Source of the DNA: Paenibacillus chondroitinus NBRC 15376
GTDB taxonomy: Bacteria; Bacillota; Bacilli; Paenibacillales; NBRC-103111
Length of the DNA: 64,000 nt
Assembly (NCBI RefSeq): GCF_004000765.1
Contig: NZ_BILW01000016.1
Coordinates: 98,940 to 162,939, forward strand
Direction of reading: 5' to 3'
Shown here: positions 43,840 through 52,672 of the stretch, piece by piece
Position numbering within the stretch: the first letter of the stretch is position 1
Layout of the letters: the number at the start of each line of letters is the position of its first letter
Notes under the pieces: model-generated
What the model saw: only the letters and a program-made list of their open reading frames with translations
The model's database searches: none
Told to the model about the DNA's origin: nothing
Position numbers and translations under genes: made by a program

Positions 43840-44919
43840 ATGGCAGATGTGAAAAAAATTGCTGTAATCGCTGGAGACGGCATTGGTCCAGAAGTCGTTG
43901 CAGAAGCGGAAAAAGTATTGAAACGTACCGAAGAACTTTTCGGTTACCAATTTGAAACAGAACATGCTTTGTTCGGTGGAATTGCCATTGATCAAACAGG
44001 TACACCGCTTCCGGAAGAAACATTGAAAGTTTGTCAATCCGCAGATGCAGTTCTTCTAGGAGCTGTAGGTGGACCGAAATGGGATAACAACCCGAAAGAA
44101 ACGCGTCCGGAAACAGGTCTTCTAGGTATTCGTAAAGCGCTTGGTTTGTTCTCTAACATTCGTCCGGCTTTCATCTTTGACTGCTTGAAAGAAGCTTCCA
44201 CATTGAAACCGGAAGTACTTGAAGGAACGGATTTGATCGTTGTTCGTGAATTGACAGGCGGTATCTACTTCGGTGAGAAATTCCGTCGCGAAACGGCAAA
44301 CGGTCAAGAAGCTGTAGATACTTGCGCGTATAACGTTTCTGAAATCGAGCGTATTGCTCGTCAAGCGTTTGACATCGCACGCACACGCCGCAAAAAGCTT
44401 GCTTCCGTTGACAAAGCAAACGTTCTGGAAACTTCTCGCCTATGGCGCGAAACGGTTAACCGTATTGCGGTTGACTATCCGGATGTTGAGCTTGAGCACG
44501 TGTTGGTAGATAACTGTGCAATGCAATTGCTTCGCCGTCCGTCTTCCTTCGACGTTATCGTGACAGAGAACATGTTCGGCGACATCTTGAGCGACGAAGC
44601 TGCAATGCTGACAGGTTCCATCGGGATGCTGGCATCCGCATCACTTGGCGAAGGCAGCTTCGGCTTGTATGAGCCGGTACACGGTTCTGCCCCTGATATT
44701 GCAGGCCAAGGTATTTCCAACCCAATCGCAACGATTCTATCCGTTGCTTTGATGTTCCGCTTGACTTTCGGGTACCACGATGCAGCGGATTCCATCGAAC
44801 GCGCCGTGAAAGAAGTGCTTGATGCAGGCAACCGCACAGGCGACATCGCTGTCGATAAGAGTAAAGCAATCGGAACATTGGCTATGGGCCAACTGATTGT
44901 AGACGCTATGCGCAAATAA
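43840..44919 (+). CDS. leuB: 3-isopropylmalate dehydrogenase
   Basis: A 359-residue, NAD- and Mg-dependent enzyme making 2-oxoisocaproate. [51 protein letters not shown] text, [11 protein letters not shown] and [14 protein letters not shown] are typical of the Bacillus LeuB group. Start is taken at ATG 43840; ATG 43831 is three bases after the AAGGAG and also possible. It is separated from leuA by four unrelated genes and has its own terminator. Confidence 0.95.
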   Translation: MADVKKIAVIAGDGIGPEVVAEAEKVLKRTEELFGYQFETEHALFGGIAIDQTGTPLPEETLKVCQSADAVLLGAVGGPKWDNNPKETRPETGLLGIRKALGLFSNIRPAFIFDCLKEASTLKPEVLEGTDLIVVRELTGGIYFGEKFRRETANGQEAVDTCAYNVSEIERIARQAFDIARTRRKKLASVDKANVLETSRLWRETVNRIAVDYPDVELEHVLVDNCAMQLLRRPSSFDVIVTENMFGDILSDEAAMLTGSIGMLASASLGEGSFGLYEPVHGSAPDIAGQGISNPIATILSVALMFRLTFGYHDAADSIERAVKEVLDAGNRTGDIAVDKSKAIGTLAMGQLIVDAMRK

Positions 44920-44922
44920 GAA

Positions 44923-44973
44923 TAAGAGCTTGTCCGCTAAGCATTTGTGCTGCAGCGAGCAAGCTCTTTTTTT
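44923..44973 (+). terminator. Terminator after leuB
   Basis: AAGAGCTTG and CAAGCTCTT arms with an inner GCT...AGC stem, followed by TTTTTTTAG. Confidence 0.85.
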
Positions 44974-45014
44974 AGTGTTGCTTGGGGAAAATGAGTGGGC
45001 AAACGTAGTCTACG

Positions 45015-45195
45015 TTGCATTTTGTACATGATAGATACGCATTTACTAGGTTATGCTCTCCTTCATTGTACAAAGTACAATCACTAGAGGACAAAAGAGC
45101 GAATATAGGCGTTTTCACGCCTCTAAGTTGCATAAAGTACAGCAAGGACGCATTTCTAGTACCTAATTTAGTGAAAATGTTGTATAAAATACAAC
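45015..45195. repeat. Family 2 four-box repeat, copy 2
   Basis: Boxes TTGCATTTTGTACATG (45015), TTGTACAAAGTACAAT (45066), TTGCATAAAGTACAGC (45128) and TTGTATAAAATACAAC (45180). Spacing is 51, 62 and 52, almost exactly as in copy 1. An AGGCGT-TTTC-ACGCCT hairpin (45107-45122) lies between boxes 2 and 3. Sequences between boxes differ from copy 1, so only the boxes, spacing and folding are conserved. Confidence 0.88.
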
Positions 45196-45303
45196 ATAGA
45201 GTGAGACTGTCTATGCTATGCGCATAGGTATACGATGGCAGCACAGCGTCAACCTGGATGGAAAAGGTAGCGCCATTAAACGTGTTCAAGGACCTTTCAT
45301 ATT

Positions 45304-45367
45304 TTAAAGTAATTATTATCTTGTATGTGGTCTAATTATTGACTTTCATCTATTCGAATGATACCAT
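45304..45367 (+). promoter_or_regulatory. Promoter and possible PerR box of the peroxiredoxin gene
   Basis: TTGACT (45339), a 17-bp spacer and TACCAT (45362). Just upstream TTAAAGTAATTATTA (45304-45318) matches the PerR consensus TTATAATnATTATAA at 11 of 14 positions. Regulation by PerR is inference. Confidence 0.5.
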
Positions 45368-45406
45368 TTTATACGAAGAAGATAGATTTGAGGAGGAATT
45401 ATACAC

Positions 45407-45955
45407 ATGGCAGAGCGTTTAGTTGGTAAACAAGCTCCAGATTTTACAATGGAGACAGCTACAGGTGATGGTACAGGGTTTGGCAAAGTATCTTTGTCCG
45501 ACTACAAAGGCAAATGGTTAGTATTGTTCTTCTACCCATTGGACTTCACATTCGTATGTCCGACAGAAATTACAGCGCTTAGCTATGCTGCTGCTCAATT
45601 CAAAGAATTGGACACTGAAATTCTTGGCGTTTCCATCGACAGCATCCACACACACAAAGCATGGATCAATACACCTGTTAACGACAATGGTCTTGGCAAA
45701 TTGGAATTCCCACTTGCTGCTGACATCACGAAATCCGTAGCACGTGACTACGGCGTTCTAATCGAAGAAGAAGGTATCGCACTTCGCGGTCTATTCATCA
45801 TCGATCCAGAAGGCGAATTGAAATACGAAGTTGTTAACCACAACGATGTAGGCCGCAGCGTAGAAGAAACACTTCGCGTGCTTCAAGCGCTTCAATCCGG
45901 CGGATTGTGCCCAATGAACTGGAAACCAGGCGACAAAAACCTTGTCGTAAAATAA
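45407..45955 (+). CDS. 2-Cys peroxiredoxin (AhpC/Tsa type)
   Basis: A 182-residue thiol peroxidase reducing H2O2 and organic peroxides. LFFYPLDFTFVCPTEITA carries the peroxidatic Cys (about residue 51), and SGGLCPMNWKPGD the resolving Cys near the C terminus (about 169), typical of 2-Cys Prx. Codon use is that of a highly expressed gene. AGGAGG lies before ATG 45407. It is probably induced by peroxide, given the PerR-like box upstream. No AhpF is adjacent. Confidence 0.93.
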   Translation: MAERLVGKQAPDFTMETATGDGTGFGKVSLSDYKGKWLVLFFYPLDFTFVCPTEITALSYAAAQFKELDTEILGVSIDSIHTHKAWINTPVNDNGLGKLEFPLAADITKSVARDYGVLIEEEGIALRGLFIIDPEGELKYEVVNHNDVGRSVEETLRVLQALQSGGLCPMNWKPGDKNLVVK

Positions 45956-45972
45956 GCTTTTTTTACATAGAC

Positions 45973-46019
45973 AAGCTCCTCTTGGCTGGCATGCGAATGC
46001 GGCGGGGGGAGCTTTTCTT
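45973..46019 (+). terminator. Terminator after the peroxiredoxin gene
   Basis: AAGCTCC-TC... and ...GG-GGGAGCTT arms around a GGC/GCGGC-containing loop, followed by TTCTTC. It directly precedes the ribosome site of the next gene. Confidence 0.6.
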
Positions 46020-46036
46020 CATGAAGGAGAATGAAC

Positions 46037-46420
46037 GTGACCGTACCAACGCAGCTGCAATATACAAGAGATCATTATTGGATACGCATGGAAGGGAATG
46101 AGGCTGTCGTCGGCCTAACGGAAATAGGTTTGCTTGCGTGGGGGATGGTTTTATTCATCGAGCTTCCGGAACGTGGAGCTGTACTTGGGCAAGGTGATTA
46201 TGCCGGCTCCTTGGAGACCGCCGAAAATGAGCATGACTTACTTGCGCCGTTATCCGGCGAGGTCATCGCTGTTAACATGCTGCTGGAGCGGGCAGTGATG
46301 ATGCTGATTGAGTCACCTTATGATAAAGGGTGGCTGTTCAGAGTGGCATGCAGCGAGCCATCGGAGCTGGAGCAGCTGTGGGATGCGCAGACGTATGCGT
46401 CGAGTTATTCGTTTGAGTGA
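46037..46420 (+). CDS. GcvH-like protein lacking the lipoyl lysine
   Basis: About 127 residues with the barrel-sandwich fold of glycine cleavage H protein: YTRDHYWIRMEGNEAVVGLT, FIELPERGAVLGQGD, and LAPLSGEVIAVN are clear. The lipoylation site, normally ESVKAxSD, reads ETAENEHD here, so the modified Lys is replaced by Glu. It therefore cannot carry methylamine in glycine cleavage. No gcvT or gcvP is near. The start is GTG 46037 (AAGGAG eight bases upstream); ATG 46031 is too close to that site. Function unknown; a scaffold or binding role is possible. Confidence 0.75.
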   Translation: MTVPTQLQYTRDHYWIRMEGNEAVVGLTEIGLLAWGMVLFIELPERGAVLGQGDYAGSLETAENEHDLLAPLSGEVIAVNMLLERAVMMLIESPYDKGWLFRVACSEPSELEQLWDAQTYASSYSFE

Positions 46421-46432
46421 GGGGGCAATCGC

Positions 46433-46471
46433 AAGCCGCAGGACTACTTAACAGGGTCTTGCGGCTTTTTT
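46433..46471 (+). terminator. Terminator after the GcvH-like gene
   Basis: AAGCCGCAGGAC and GTCTTGCGGCTT arms around TACTTAACAGG, followed by TTTTATTGG. Confidence 0.88.
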
Positions 46472-46563
46472 ATTGGCGAAGACGGCTGCTCTAGTTCTAT
46501 TTAGGCAGTCTGCATGAGATTATGTCCAAAGCAAAGGTTTGAATCGAAGTTAATGGAATCAGC

Positions 46564-46613
46564 AAAAAAACCGCCGGGTAAACACTTAATCAAAAAGTGT
46601 TTACCCGGCGGTT
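46564..46613 (-). terminator. Very strong terminator of the glucan gene block
   Basis: ACCGCCGGGTAAACACTT and its perfect 18-bp complement around a 7-base loop; on the minus strand it is followed by TTTTTTTGC. It lies ten bases after the GH15 stop. Confidence 0.93.
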
Positions 46614-46622
46614 CCGGTTACA

Positions 46623-48587
46623 TTATTGTTTGGAGAGCTGTTTGTATTTGTTCAAGTACTTCACAACGGCAAGCACATAAGTCGCATGCGACCAGGTAAG
46701 CGGGGCGACAGAGACCGGATCGCCGGAGAAAGGATCCAATTGCTCCGACAGGACGCCGCTTTCCATAGCGTGTTTGACGACCCATTCTAATGTCTGGCGA
46801 GGCGCTTCGAGATCAGCGAGTGTTTTGGCGTATTCGATTTCCCACTCAGCGATCCAGAGCGTACAGATGATCCAAGGGTTTCCGGGTACATTCTCGATAT
46901 CGGTGGAACGTTGGAAGTAATAATCATGATGATAGCGGGCAATGCCACCGACGTTTGTTTTAATTCTAAGACCTTCTTTATTCGCTTTCATGGTACCGAC
47001 AACTCGCTCGTCGTCAGCAGGCAGGACCCCGAATTCAAAAATACCGTAAACCGAGCTTTCGAGCGTCATATCTTTGACCCATTGGCCGTCCTCCATATAC
47101 AAACCGCGAACGAATCGGCCTTCATTCTCATCCCATAGATGCTTGAGAATACCGGCTTTAATTTTCTCCGCCGTATGCTTATAGCGGTTGCTGCGCTCTT
47201 CATCCCCGAAGAGGTTGCTGAAGTTGGAGGCTGCGATCAGTCCGCCATACACCGCTGAGGCGGTAAAGGTATAGATTCCGTAACGTTCTTCCCATAGATC
47301 GTAGCTCGGCTTCGGCAGGTTCAATTCCTGATCGATATAAGTGGACATGAATCTGGCCGCTCTGCGAATTAAATTGCGATAGAGAGATTGGGCAAACTCA
47401 AGGCTTCCATTTTTCTGGAAATCAGCCCAGAGAGCGAAGAGGACAAGGGCTGTTTCATCTTCTTGAATAGGGAGCTGGACACGTCCGGAATGAATATAAG
47501 GATGCCAACTGGAGCCTACGGTGCCGTCCGGATTATATTTATGATGCAGGTAACCTTCGGGAGACAGCACATTCGCACAGAAGTTGAAGAAAGGGATAAT
47601 CATCCCTTGGTAGCCGGCCATGGACATGGAGTAAGCGATCAAGGCGCCGTCCCGAGGCCACATGTAGCTGTAATGATCGCGGTTGCTCTGCATGATGTCC
47701 GAATCGTTCGCGGCGATAATCGCGCCGTTCACATCGGTTTGCGTCCTGACAAGGAGCAAGCTTTGTTTGAAAAGGCGCTGCACATCGGGATTCAAATCTC
47801 CGTAATCCCTCTCGATCTTATTCGCCCACCGCTGCCAGTAAACCGTTACGCGATCGAGCAGCTTGCCGGGGTGGCTGTCTTTGACGTAGGCGTCAAGTTT
47901 CTTGACTTCCTCAAGTGTTTTGCCTGCACCCATCCAGTAGTAGAGCGTTTGGTCGGCATTTGGCGGCACAAACATGCGAAAGGAGATCGTGCTATCGACC
48001 GACCCTTGCGCAATGGCGTTGCCCATGAGATGCCCGTCTTCCGCATCGCGCCACGTGCCTTCCGCGTTATAAAATCTTTTGACACCTGTAGAGTATTGAT
48101 AAATGCCTTCAGTTCCTGTGCTGCCATTGAACATGAAATATCTGTCTTTTTTATAGTGGAATACCGTATTCGTCAAAGGATAGAAGGCAGCGGTATCGCC
48201 GACCTCGGTTTCATTAATGAGCAAGTCCTGATTGAAGAACATTCTCACTTCGCGAACGGTATGTTTGTGATTCGTAATTTGGATCCGTTTGATATAAATA
48301 TCCTCTCGCTGATGAACGCCGTCATTCATGAGTAAAGTGATGCCAAGACCAGGATGCGTAGCTCTTACTTCAGTAACAAGCGAATCTTCCACATAACCAA
48401 GCTGGAACTGCCACTCGGGGGAATTCAGCCAGGCAAAGTCACCATCCACCCAAATACCGACACGGCACTGATAACCGCCAATATGATTAAGCTGGCCTAC
48501 GAAAGGATAGTACAGATCTCGCATATAGGAATGCTGATCGAGATTAATAAGAAATTTTCCGTTTCCGATGACCAGATGTCTAGGCAA
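46623..48587 (-). CDS. GH15 glucoamylase/glucodextranase-like enzyme
   Basis: A 654-residue protein without signal peptide, so cytosolic. The N-terminal beta-sandwich domain (about 1-270) begins PRHLVIGNGKFLINLD. The (alpha/alpha)6 catalytic domain has SYMWPRDGALIAYSMS (about 337-352) and YDLWEERYGIYTFTASAVYGG, where Glu is the likely acid. WEIEYAKTLADLEAP and PLTWSHATYVLA carry the C-terminal end. The start is TTG 48587, which has GGGGAAG eight bases upstream and gives the family's usual N terminus. It probably trims glucose from alpha-glucan ends; last gene of the block. Confidence 0.85.
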   Translation of the reverse strand: MPRHLVIGNGKFLINLDQHSYMRDLYYPFVGQLNHIGGYQCRVGIWVDGDFAWLNSPEWQFQLGYVEDSLVTEVRATHPGLGITLLMNDGVHQREDIYIKRIQITNHKHTVREVRMFFNQDLLINETEVGDTAAFYPLTNTVFHYKKDRYFMFNGSTGTEGIYQYSTGVKRFYNAEGTWRDAEDGHLMGNAIAQGSVDSTISFRMFVPPNADQTLYYWMGAGKTLEEVKKLDAYVKDSHPGKLLDRVTVYWQRWANKIERDYGDLNPDVQRLFKQSLLLVRTQTDVNGAIIAANDSDIMQSNRDHYSYMWPRDGALIAYSMSMAGYQGMIIPFFNFCANVLSPEGYLHHKYNPDGTVGSSWHPYIHSGRVQLPIQEDETALVLFALWADFQKNGSLEFAQSLYRNLIRRAARFMSTYIDQELNLPKPSYDLWEERYGIYTFTASAVYGGLIAASNFSNLFGDEERSNRYKHTAEKIKAGILKHLWDENEGRFVRGLYMEDGQWVKDMTLESSVYGIFEFGVLPADDERVVGTMKANKEGLRIKTNVGGIARYHHDYYFQRSTDIENVPGNPWIICTLWIAEWEIEYAKTLADLEAPRQTLEWVVKHAMESGVLSEQLDPFSGDPVSVAPLTWSHATYVLAVVKYLNKYKQLSKQ

Positions 48588-48780
48588 TACAATCACTTCC
48601 CCACTCTTTTGTTTGATTGTTCAGCAAGTTCAACCAAGTGCAAAATCTGTTCAAAACCGAGCACTGCTAGCACAAGGCCTGCCAATAGGTTACCTAATTA
48701 TTACCAAGGAATCAATGTTTCTTTGAAAAAATTCTGAAAATTTCAACTGGTCACGCTTTCATTTGGCATAGATGTCCATA

Positions 48781-51708
48781 TTATTTGATTATTTCCTTTT
48801 GATGCGGGATTATACCCGATGACTGTTCGTGTGCGATTAATTTCGTGTACAAAGCAGCCGTGATGGCACCGATCTGCTCCCATCCAAAGTTGTCATGGAT
48901 TTTGGCCAAAGCCTGAGAGGCAAGTTCAGAAGCGGCAGCGGGATTTTGTAAAAGCTGAACAATTTGCCAAGCAAGCAGGTCAGCATCGCCTGCAGGAACC
49001 TTATATCCGTTAATTCCATGGTCTACGATGTCGGACAGACCTCCCGTATCCGAAACGATAAGCGGTGTACCGCTGGCCATCGCTTCCAAGGCCACAAGGC
49101 CGAACGGCTCGTAGAGGCTGGGGAATACGCAAAGTTCAGCATGGTGTAATAGCAGGCTTTTGTCCCGTTCGTCCAGGAAACCGGTGAAATGGACACTGTC
49201 GCCGAGTGGGGCGGCCGAGAGTTGGAGCGCTTCAAGTTCCGGTCCCGTACCGGCAATAACCAACTGAGCCATAGGATACTCCTTGTGAACGTGCTGCATG
49301 GCGCTAAGGAGGAGGTGCACGCCTTTCTCATAAACAAGCCTTCCGAGGAAAGCGATAATGGGACGAGCAGCATCTCCATGCGGAACCGAAAGTACGCGGG
49401 AAAGCTCCGGGTTAACCGCTGAACCATGAGCACCCGGTACCCGAAATGGCATAACGCCATTAGGGATATGGGTCATTTTATGAAAAGGAGTATGAAAAAG
49501 GTGCATAACTTCTTGCAGCATATAAGGACTGCAGACCACCAGGTGATCGGCTTCGTGCGTTAATTTATGTTCCAGGGCATGAATGCGCTTTTGCGCCGGC
49601 GTATCCAGTTTACCCAGATTGCGTCCCGATTCCGTTGCGTGAATCGTGGCCAGCAGCGGGAGGTGCAGGACCATCTTGCACTCTTTGGCGGTATAGTAGA
49701 CGAGCCAATCATGAGCATGGATGATATCAAATTGTTGTCCTTGAGCAGATAAGCGCTGGACGGTATCCGAGAAAGCCAGGTTCATTTGAAACACCCAATC
49801 CAGGAAATGAAGAGGTTCAGTTGAAGAAAATACGTTTACACGATGTATATGAACGCCGTCGAGCAGCTCGTAGGACGAGCATTCAGGCGCCAAGCATGTG
49901 ACGACATGGATCTCCAGACCACTCGCAGCAAGCTGAACAGATAGGTCACGAACGGCTCTGGCGAGACCCCCGATAACTCGTGGCGGATATTCCCAGGCAA
50001 GCATCAGAACGCGTGGTGGCCTAAGCGTATCCGGCTGTGAAGGGGCATGGCATGAACGCTCGGAGGCATCAGGGAAAAAGCTGATCGATGAAGCGGGCTG
50101 AAAAAGACGGTAATGCGCCTCAGGTAAAAAAGGCGTTTGACGTTCCAGCGCAAGCACAAGCTCGGAAAGCGTTTTATCTGACATTTCAGCTTTATCATCG
50201 TTGTCAAAAGTATCTAACAATTTATGGAAAGAAGCGAGATGCGTCTCAATTCGTTTTACGGCGTAGCTGGTTACCGTATCCGCATCCAGGATGAAGGTCC
50301 AGTCGCTGCTTTGCGCGAGCATCAACTCGCGCGCGGCTTGATTCAACGCACGAATCTGCAGGCCGCTGAGCAGCTCCGGCTTCCGGTGCTTAAACGCCGC
50401 AAGCACCAAGCGATCCTCCGCCGCGTGCAGCAGCGGATGCACCCACTGGCTGCGCGGCTGCAGCCAGACCTCGGCGAAGCCGCCACGGCCCCAGCTGGAC
50501 TCCGGCAGCGTGGCCGCCGTGGTCGGCGCATAGGCGGCTGCGTAGCCGCCTAATGTCGCCGTATCGCAGCGCGCAGCGGCAAGGCCGCGCAGCACGGCCT
50601 CCAGCCACTGGTGGCCTTCGTGCCACCAGTGCCCGAACAGCTCGGCATCGTATGGACATACGATGACCGGCGGCTGCGGCGGCTGCTCCGCGCAGCGCCG
50701 AAGCTGCGCCACCCGGCTGGCGACGAAATGCTCAGCATGCTGCTGAGCTTTCTGCGCGGCCAGCGCCGGGTGGTAGGGCGCTTTGGCGTCACCCATGCCG
50801 GTGACGCGGTGGTACTTGAAGCCCGTATGAACGCGTGCGCCGTCCGGCAGCACATAGGGCTTCAAGTACTCCCACTCGGCCCCGCCGCTGCGGCCGAGGT
50901 CAAAGCCGATATCGCGGTAATATTCGCGATAGTCGGGATCGCTCGGGTAACCGCTTTCGGCGCTCCATACCTGAGCGCCGGCTTCGAGGTCCCGAGCGTA
51001 GGCGCACGCGCCGTTTGGCGTGCGCAGGGGATAGCTTGTGGATGCCCCAGACGCGGCAAACGCATGGGCATCCACAACGAAATAGCGCAGCCCCAGCGCC
51101 TGCAAGTGAGGCTCCAGGGCAGGCGTATAGCCGCACTCCGGCAGCCAGATGCCTGCCGGAGCGGATCCGAAATGCCGCCTGAATTCCTGGACGGCGGCTT
51201 CAAGCTGCGCGCGCAGCGCGGCGTCGTTCTTGACCAGGGGCAAGAAGGCATGTGTCGCGGCGCACGTGATTAACTCTAAGCAGCCTGAGCTTCTCAGGCT
51301 GCGGAATTTCCCGATGAGATCGCCACGCAGGCGATCGTACAAAGCAAGCAGCCGATGATAGTGATCGGCGTAGAGCCTGGCCGTGGGGCCGAAGTCGGCA
51401 TGGCCCCATAGGCGAATCACCTCGCGCTGGGACAGCTCGCAGAGGGAGGCCAGATGCTTGCGAAGCCGTTTCTGCAAGCCGGTATCTTCCAGCATAGCAA
51501 GCAGCGGCGGAGAGAGGGATAAAGTCAGCGCGAAGGGCACGCCTTCCTCAAGCAGCCGATCCATCATTTCAATGAGAGGCAGATAGCTGTCCACAACCGC
51601 TTCGAAAAACCAACGTTCTTCTAACGTAATTTCCGCTTTATGATGACGCACGTAAGGGATATGGGCATGCAGGAGCAAAGCAACATAACCGTGTACGTTT
51701 GAGCTCAA
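48781..51708 (-). CDS. GH57 branching-enzyme domain fused to GT4 glycosyltransferase (copy 1)
   Basis: A 975-residue fusion. The GH57 half (about 1-545) has HAHIPYVRHH (14-23), ITCAATHAF, IWLPECGYTP with nucleophile Glu191 and CPYDAELFGHWWHEG with Asp354, the expected pair of GH57 alpha-glucan branching enzymes; the full GFDL...HTGFKYHRVTG block is present. The GT4 half (about 566-950) has LAWEYPPRVIGGLARAV and the E-x7-E motif (867/875). Start is TTG 51708, overlapping the upstream stop (TTGA), with GGAGG nine bases before. It likely elongates and branches an alpha-glucan. GC peaks sharply at 50290-51300. Confidence 0.87.
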   Translation of the reverse strand: MSSNVHGYVALLLHAHIPYVRHHKAEITLEERWFFEAVVDSYLPLIEMMDRLLEEGVPFALTLSLSPPLLAMLEDTGLQKRLRKHLASLCELSQREVIRLWGHADFGPTARLYADHYHRLLALYDRLRGDLIGKFRSLRSSGCLELITCAATHAFLPLVKNDAALRAQLEAAVQEFRRHFGSAPAGIWLPECGYTPALEPHLQALGLRYFVVDAHAFAASGASTSYPLRTPNGACAYARDLEAGAQVWSAESGYPSDPDYREYYRDIGFDLGRSGGAEWEYLKPYVLPDGARVHTGFKYHRVTGMGDAKAPYHPALAAQKAQQHAEHFVASRVAQLRRCAEQPPQPPVIVCPYDAELFGHWWHEGHQWLEAVLRGLAAARCDTATLGGYAAAYAPTTAATLPESSWGRGGFAEVWLQPRSQWVHPLLHAAEDRLVLAAFKHRKPELLSGLQIRALNQAARELMLAQSSDWTFILDADTVTSYAVKRIETHLASFHKLLDTFDNDDKAEMSDKTLSELVLALERQTPFLPEAHYRLFQPASSISFFPDASERSCHAPSQPDTLRPPRVLMLAWEYPPRVIGGLARAVRDLSVQLAASGLEIHVVTCLAPECSSYELLDGVHIHRVNVFSSTEPLHFLDWVFQMNLAFSDTVQRLSAQGQQFDIIHAHDWLVYYTAKECKMVLHLPLLATIHATESGRNLGKLDTPAQKRIHALEHKLTHEADHLVVCSPYMLQEVMHLFHTPFHKMTHIPNGVMPFRVPGAHGSAVNPELSRVLSVPHGDAARPIIAFLGRLVYEKGVHLLLSAMQHVHKEYPMAQLVIAGTGPELEALQLSAAPLGDSVHFTGFLDERDKSLLLHHAELCVFPSLYEPFGLVALEAMASGTPLIVSDTGGLSDIVDHGINGYKVPAGDADLLAWQIVQLLQNPAAASELASQALAKIHDNFGWEQIGAITAALYTKLIAHEQSSGIIPHQKEIIK

Positions 51709-52265
51709 TTGAGATCGCCTCCGAATTCCGAATCTGCTGGGGGTGTGCACTTGGGTAAGTACACGGAATAGGCCGAGAAATACTCATGAGCTATAAGAGC
51801 CTTAAGCTGAATGGAAACGGCAGCAGGCCTGTAGGTAACTTGGTTTTCCAGTGTTGCAGCGTTTGAAGGAAATTCTTGATTCGTATGTATATGGGGAGTC
51901 TGAATCGTATTAGAACGCAGAAGCGGGAGAAATTGTCCCTGCTCATTCTTAATGCCGAGTTCTGCTAAGTACAACCGGCCTGGTAGAAAACCGTTCAGGA
52001 AGCAGCATTCTCCTTGTGGAAGGGGGAGTTCAGAAATCGTATCTGACAGGGGAGTGCTGACGGCTTGTTCGACAGTTGTTTCATAAAAACGCAGAGTGGG
52101 CTGAAGCAGGAGCCAGTCCGCTCCGAAGTGATCCTGCACCATCCTTTTTTTCCTCGAAGAGAGCTGCCAATAAGCAAAAAGATTAGCCGATGACTGCACC
52201 AGCAAGTGGAGTGTGTCCCTGTCATTGGAATGGGCAGAGAAAGCTTGAGTAGGAATCAGACTCAC
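51705..52265 (-). CDS. DUF4912 protein (copy 1)
   Basis: A 186-residue protein. The DUF4912-like core is DTLHLLVQSSANLFAYWQLS (about residues 17-36), then LRFYETT and a later RLYLAELGIKNEQGQFLPLLRSN strand pair. This small beta-rich domain is typical next to, or fused with, glycogen-type GH57 enzymes, and a glucan-binding or scaffold role is suspected but not shown. Its stop overlaps the start of the GH57-GT4 gene, so the two are translationally coupled. A second DUF4912 gene has the same relation to the other fusion. Confidence 0.83.
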   Translation of the reverse strand: MSLIPTQAFSAHSNDRDTLHLLVQSSANLFAYWQLSSRKKRMVQDHFGADWLLLQPTLRFYETTVEQAVSTPLSDTISELPLPQGECCFLNGFLPGRLYLAELGIKNEQGQFLPLLRSNTIQTPHIHTNQEFPSNAATLENQVTYRPAAVSIQLKALIAHEYFSAYSVYLPKCTPPADSEFGGDLN

Positions 52266-52341
52266 CTTTTCTTAGGTCGTAATGGGAAATAAATGGGATC
52301 AACCATTCGGACAACATTGTAGCATACGCACCTAGGAAACG

Positions 52342-52378
52342 AAAAATCTCCTCCTTTCAAGAAAGGGGAGATCTCCTG
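52342..52378 (-). terminator. Terminator after the small gene
   Basis: On the minus strand ATCTCC-CCTTTC-TT-GAAAGG-AGGAGAT followed by TTTTTCG. It may split the block into two transcripts. Confidence 0.75.
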
Positions 52379-52386
52379 TATGTGCT

Positions 52387-52605
52387 TTACTTGATTGGAG
52401 GTTGACCTTCCATGTACCGGGTCTCCGTAAGCCTCATTAAAGAATCATATCGATTGACAGAACTTAGAATCAACAGATAATCATCCTGATTAATATTCGT
52501 ATAAGATGCCTTGAAACCGGTATGATATTGAACCGTCATACTGGAAGATTGATCGTCATACTGCACAAAAGCGATCTGCCTGGAAACACTTGGAATCATA
52601 TTCAC
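52387..52605 (-). CDS. Small protein, possibly KTSC-like
   Basis: A 72-residue protein from GTG 52605 with AAGGGGAG about eight bases upstream. SVSRQIAFVQYDDQSSSMTVQYHTGFKASY followed by a short helix resembles the small beta-meander KTSC domain, though the Lys-Thr-Ser-Cys end is not present. There is no membrane segment. It lies between the phosphohexomutase fusion and DUF4912 copy 1 in the same direction, with a terminator after it. Function unknown. Confidence 0.55.
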   Translation of the reverse strand: MNMIPSVSRQIAFVQYDDQSSSMTVQYHTGFKASYTNINQDDYLLILSSVNRYDSLMRLTETRYMEGQPPIK

Positions 52606-52672
52606 GCCGCTCTCCCCTTCATCTTAAGACTTCGGATCACCCGCTAATGGATATATCTGTCATATAGTATGC

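Noticed and set aside
47388..48335. Open frame of 315 codons on the plus strand
   Set aside because: Antisense to the GH15 gene, no ribosome site and no recognisable motif.
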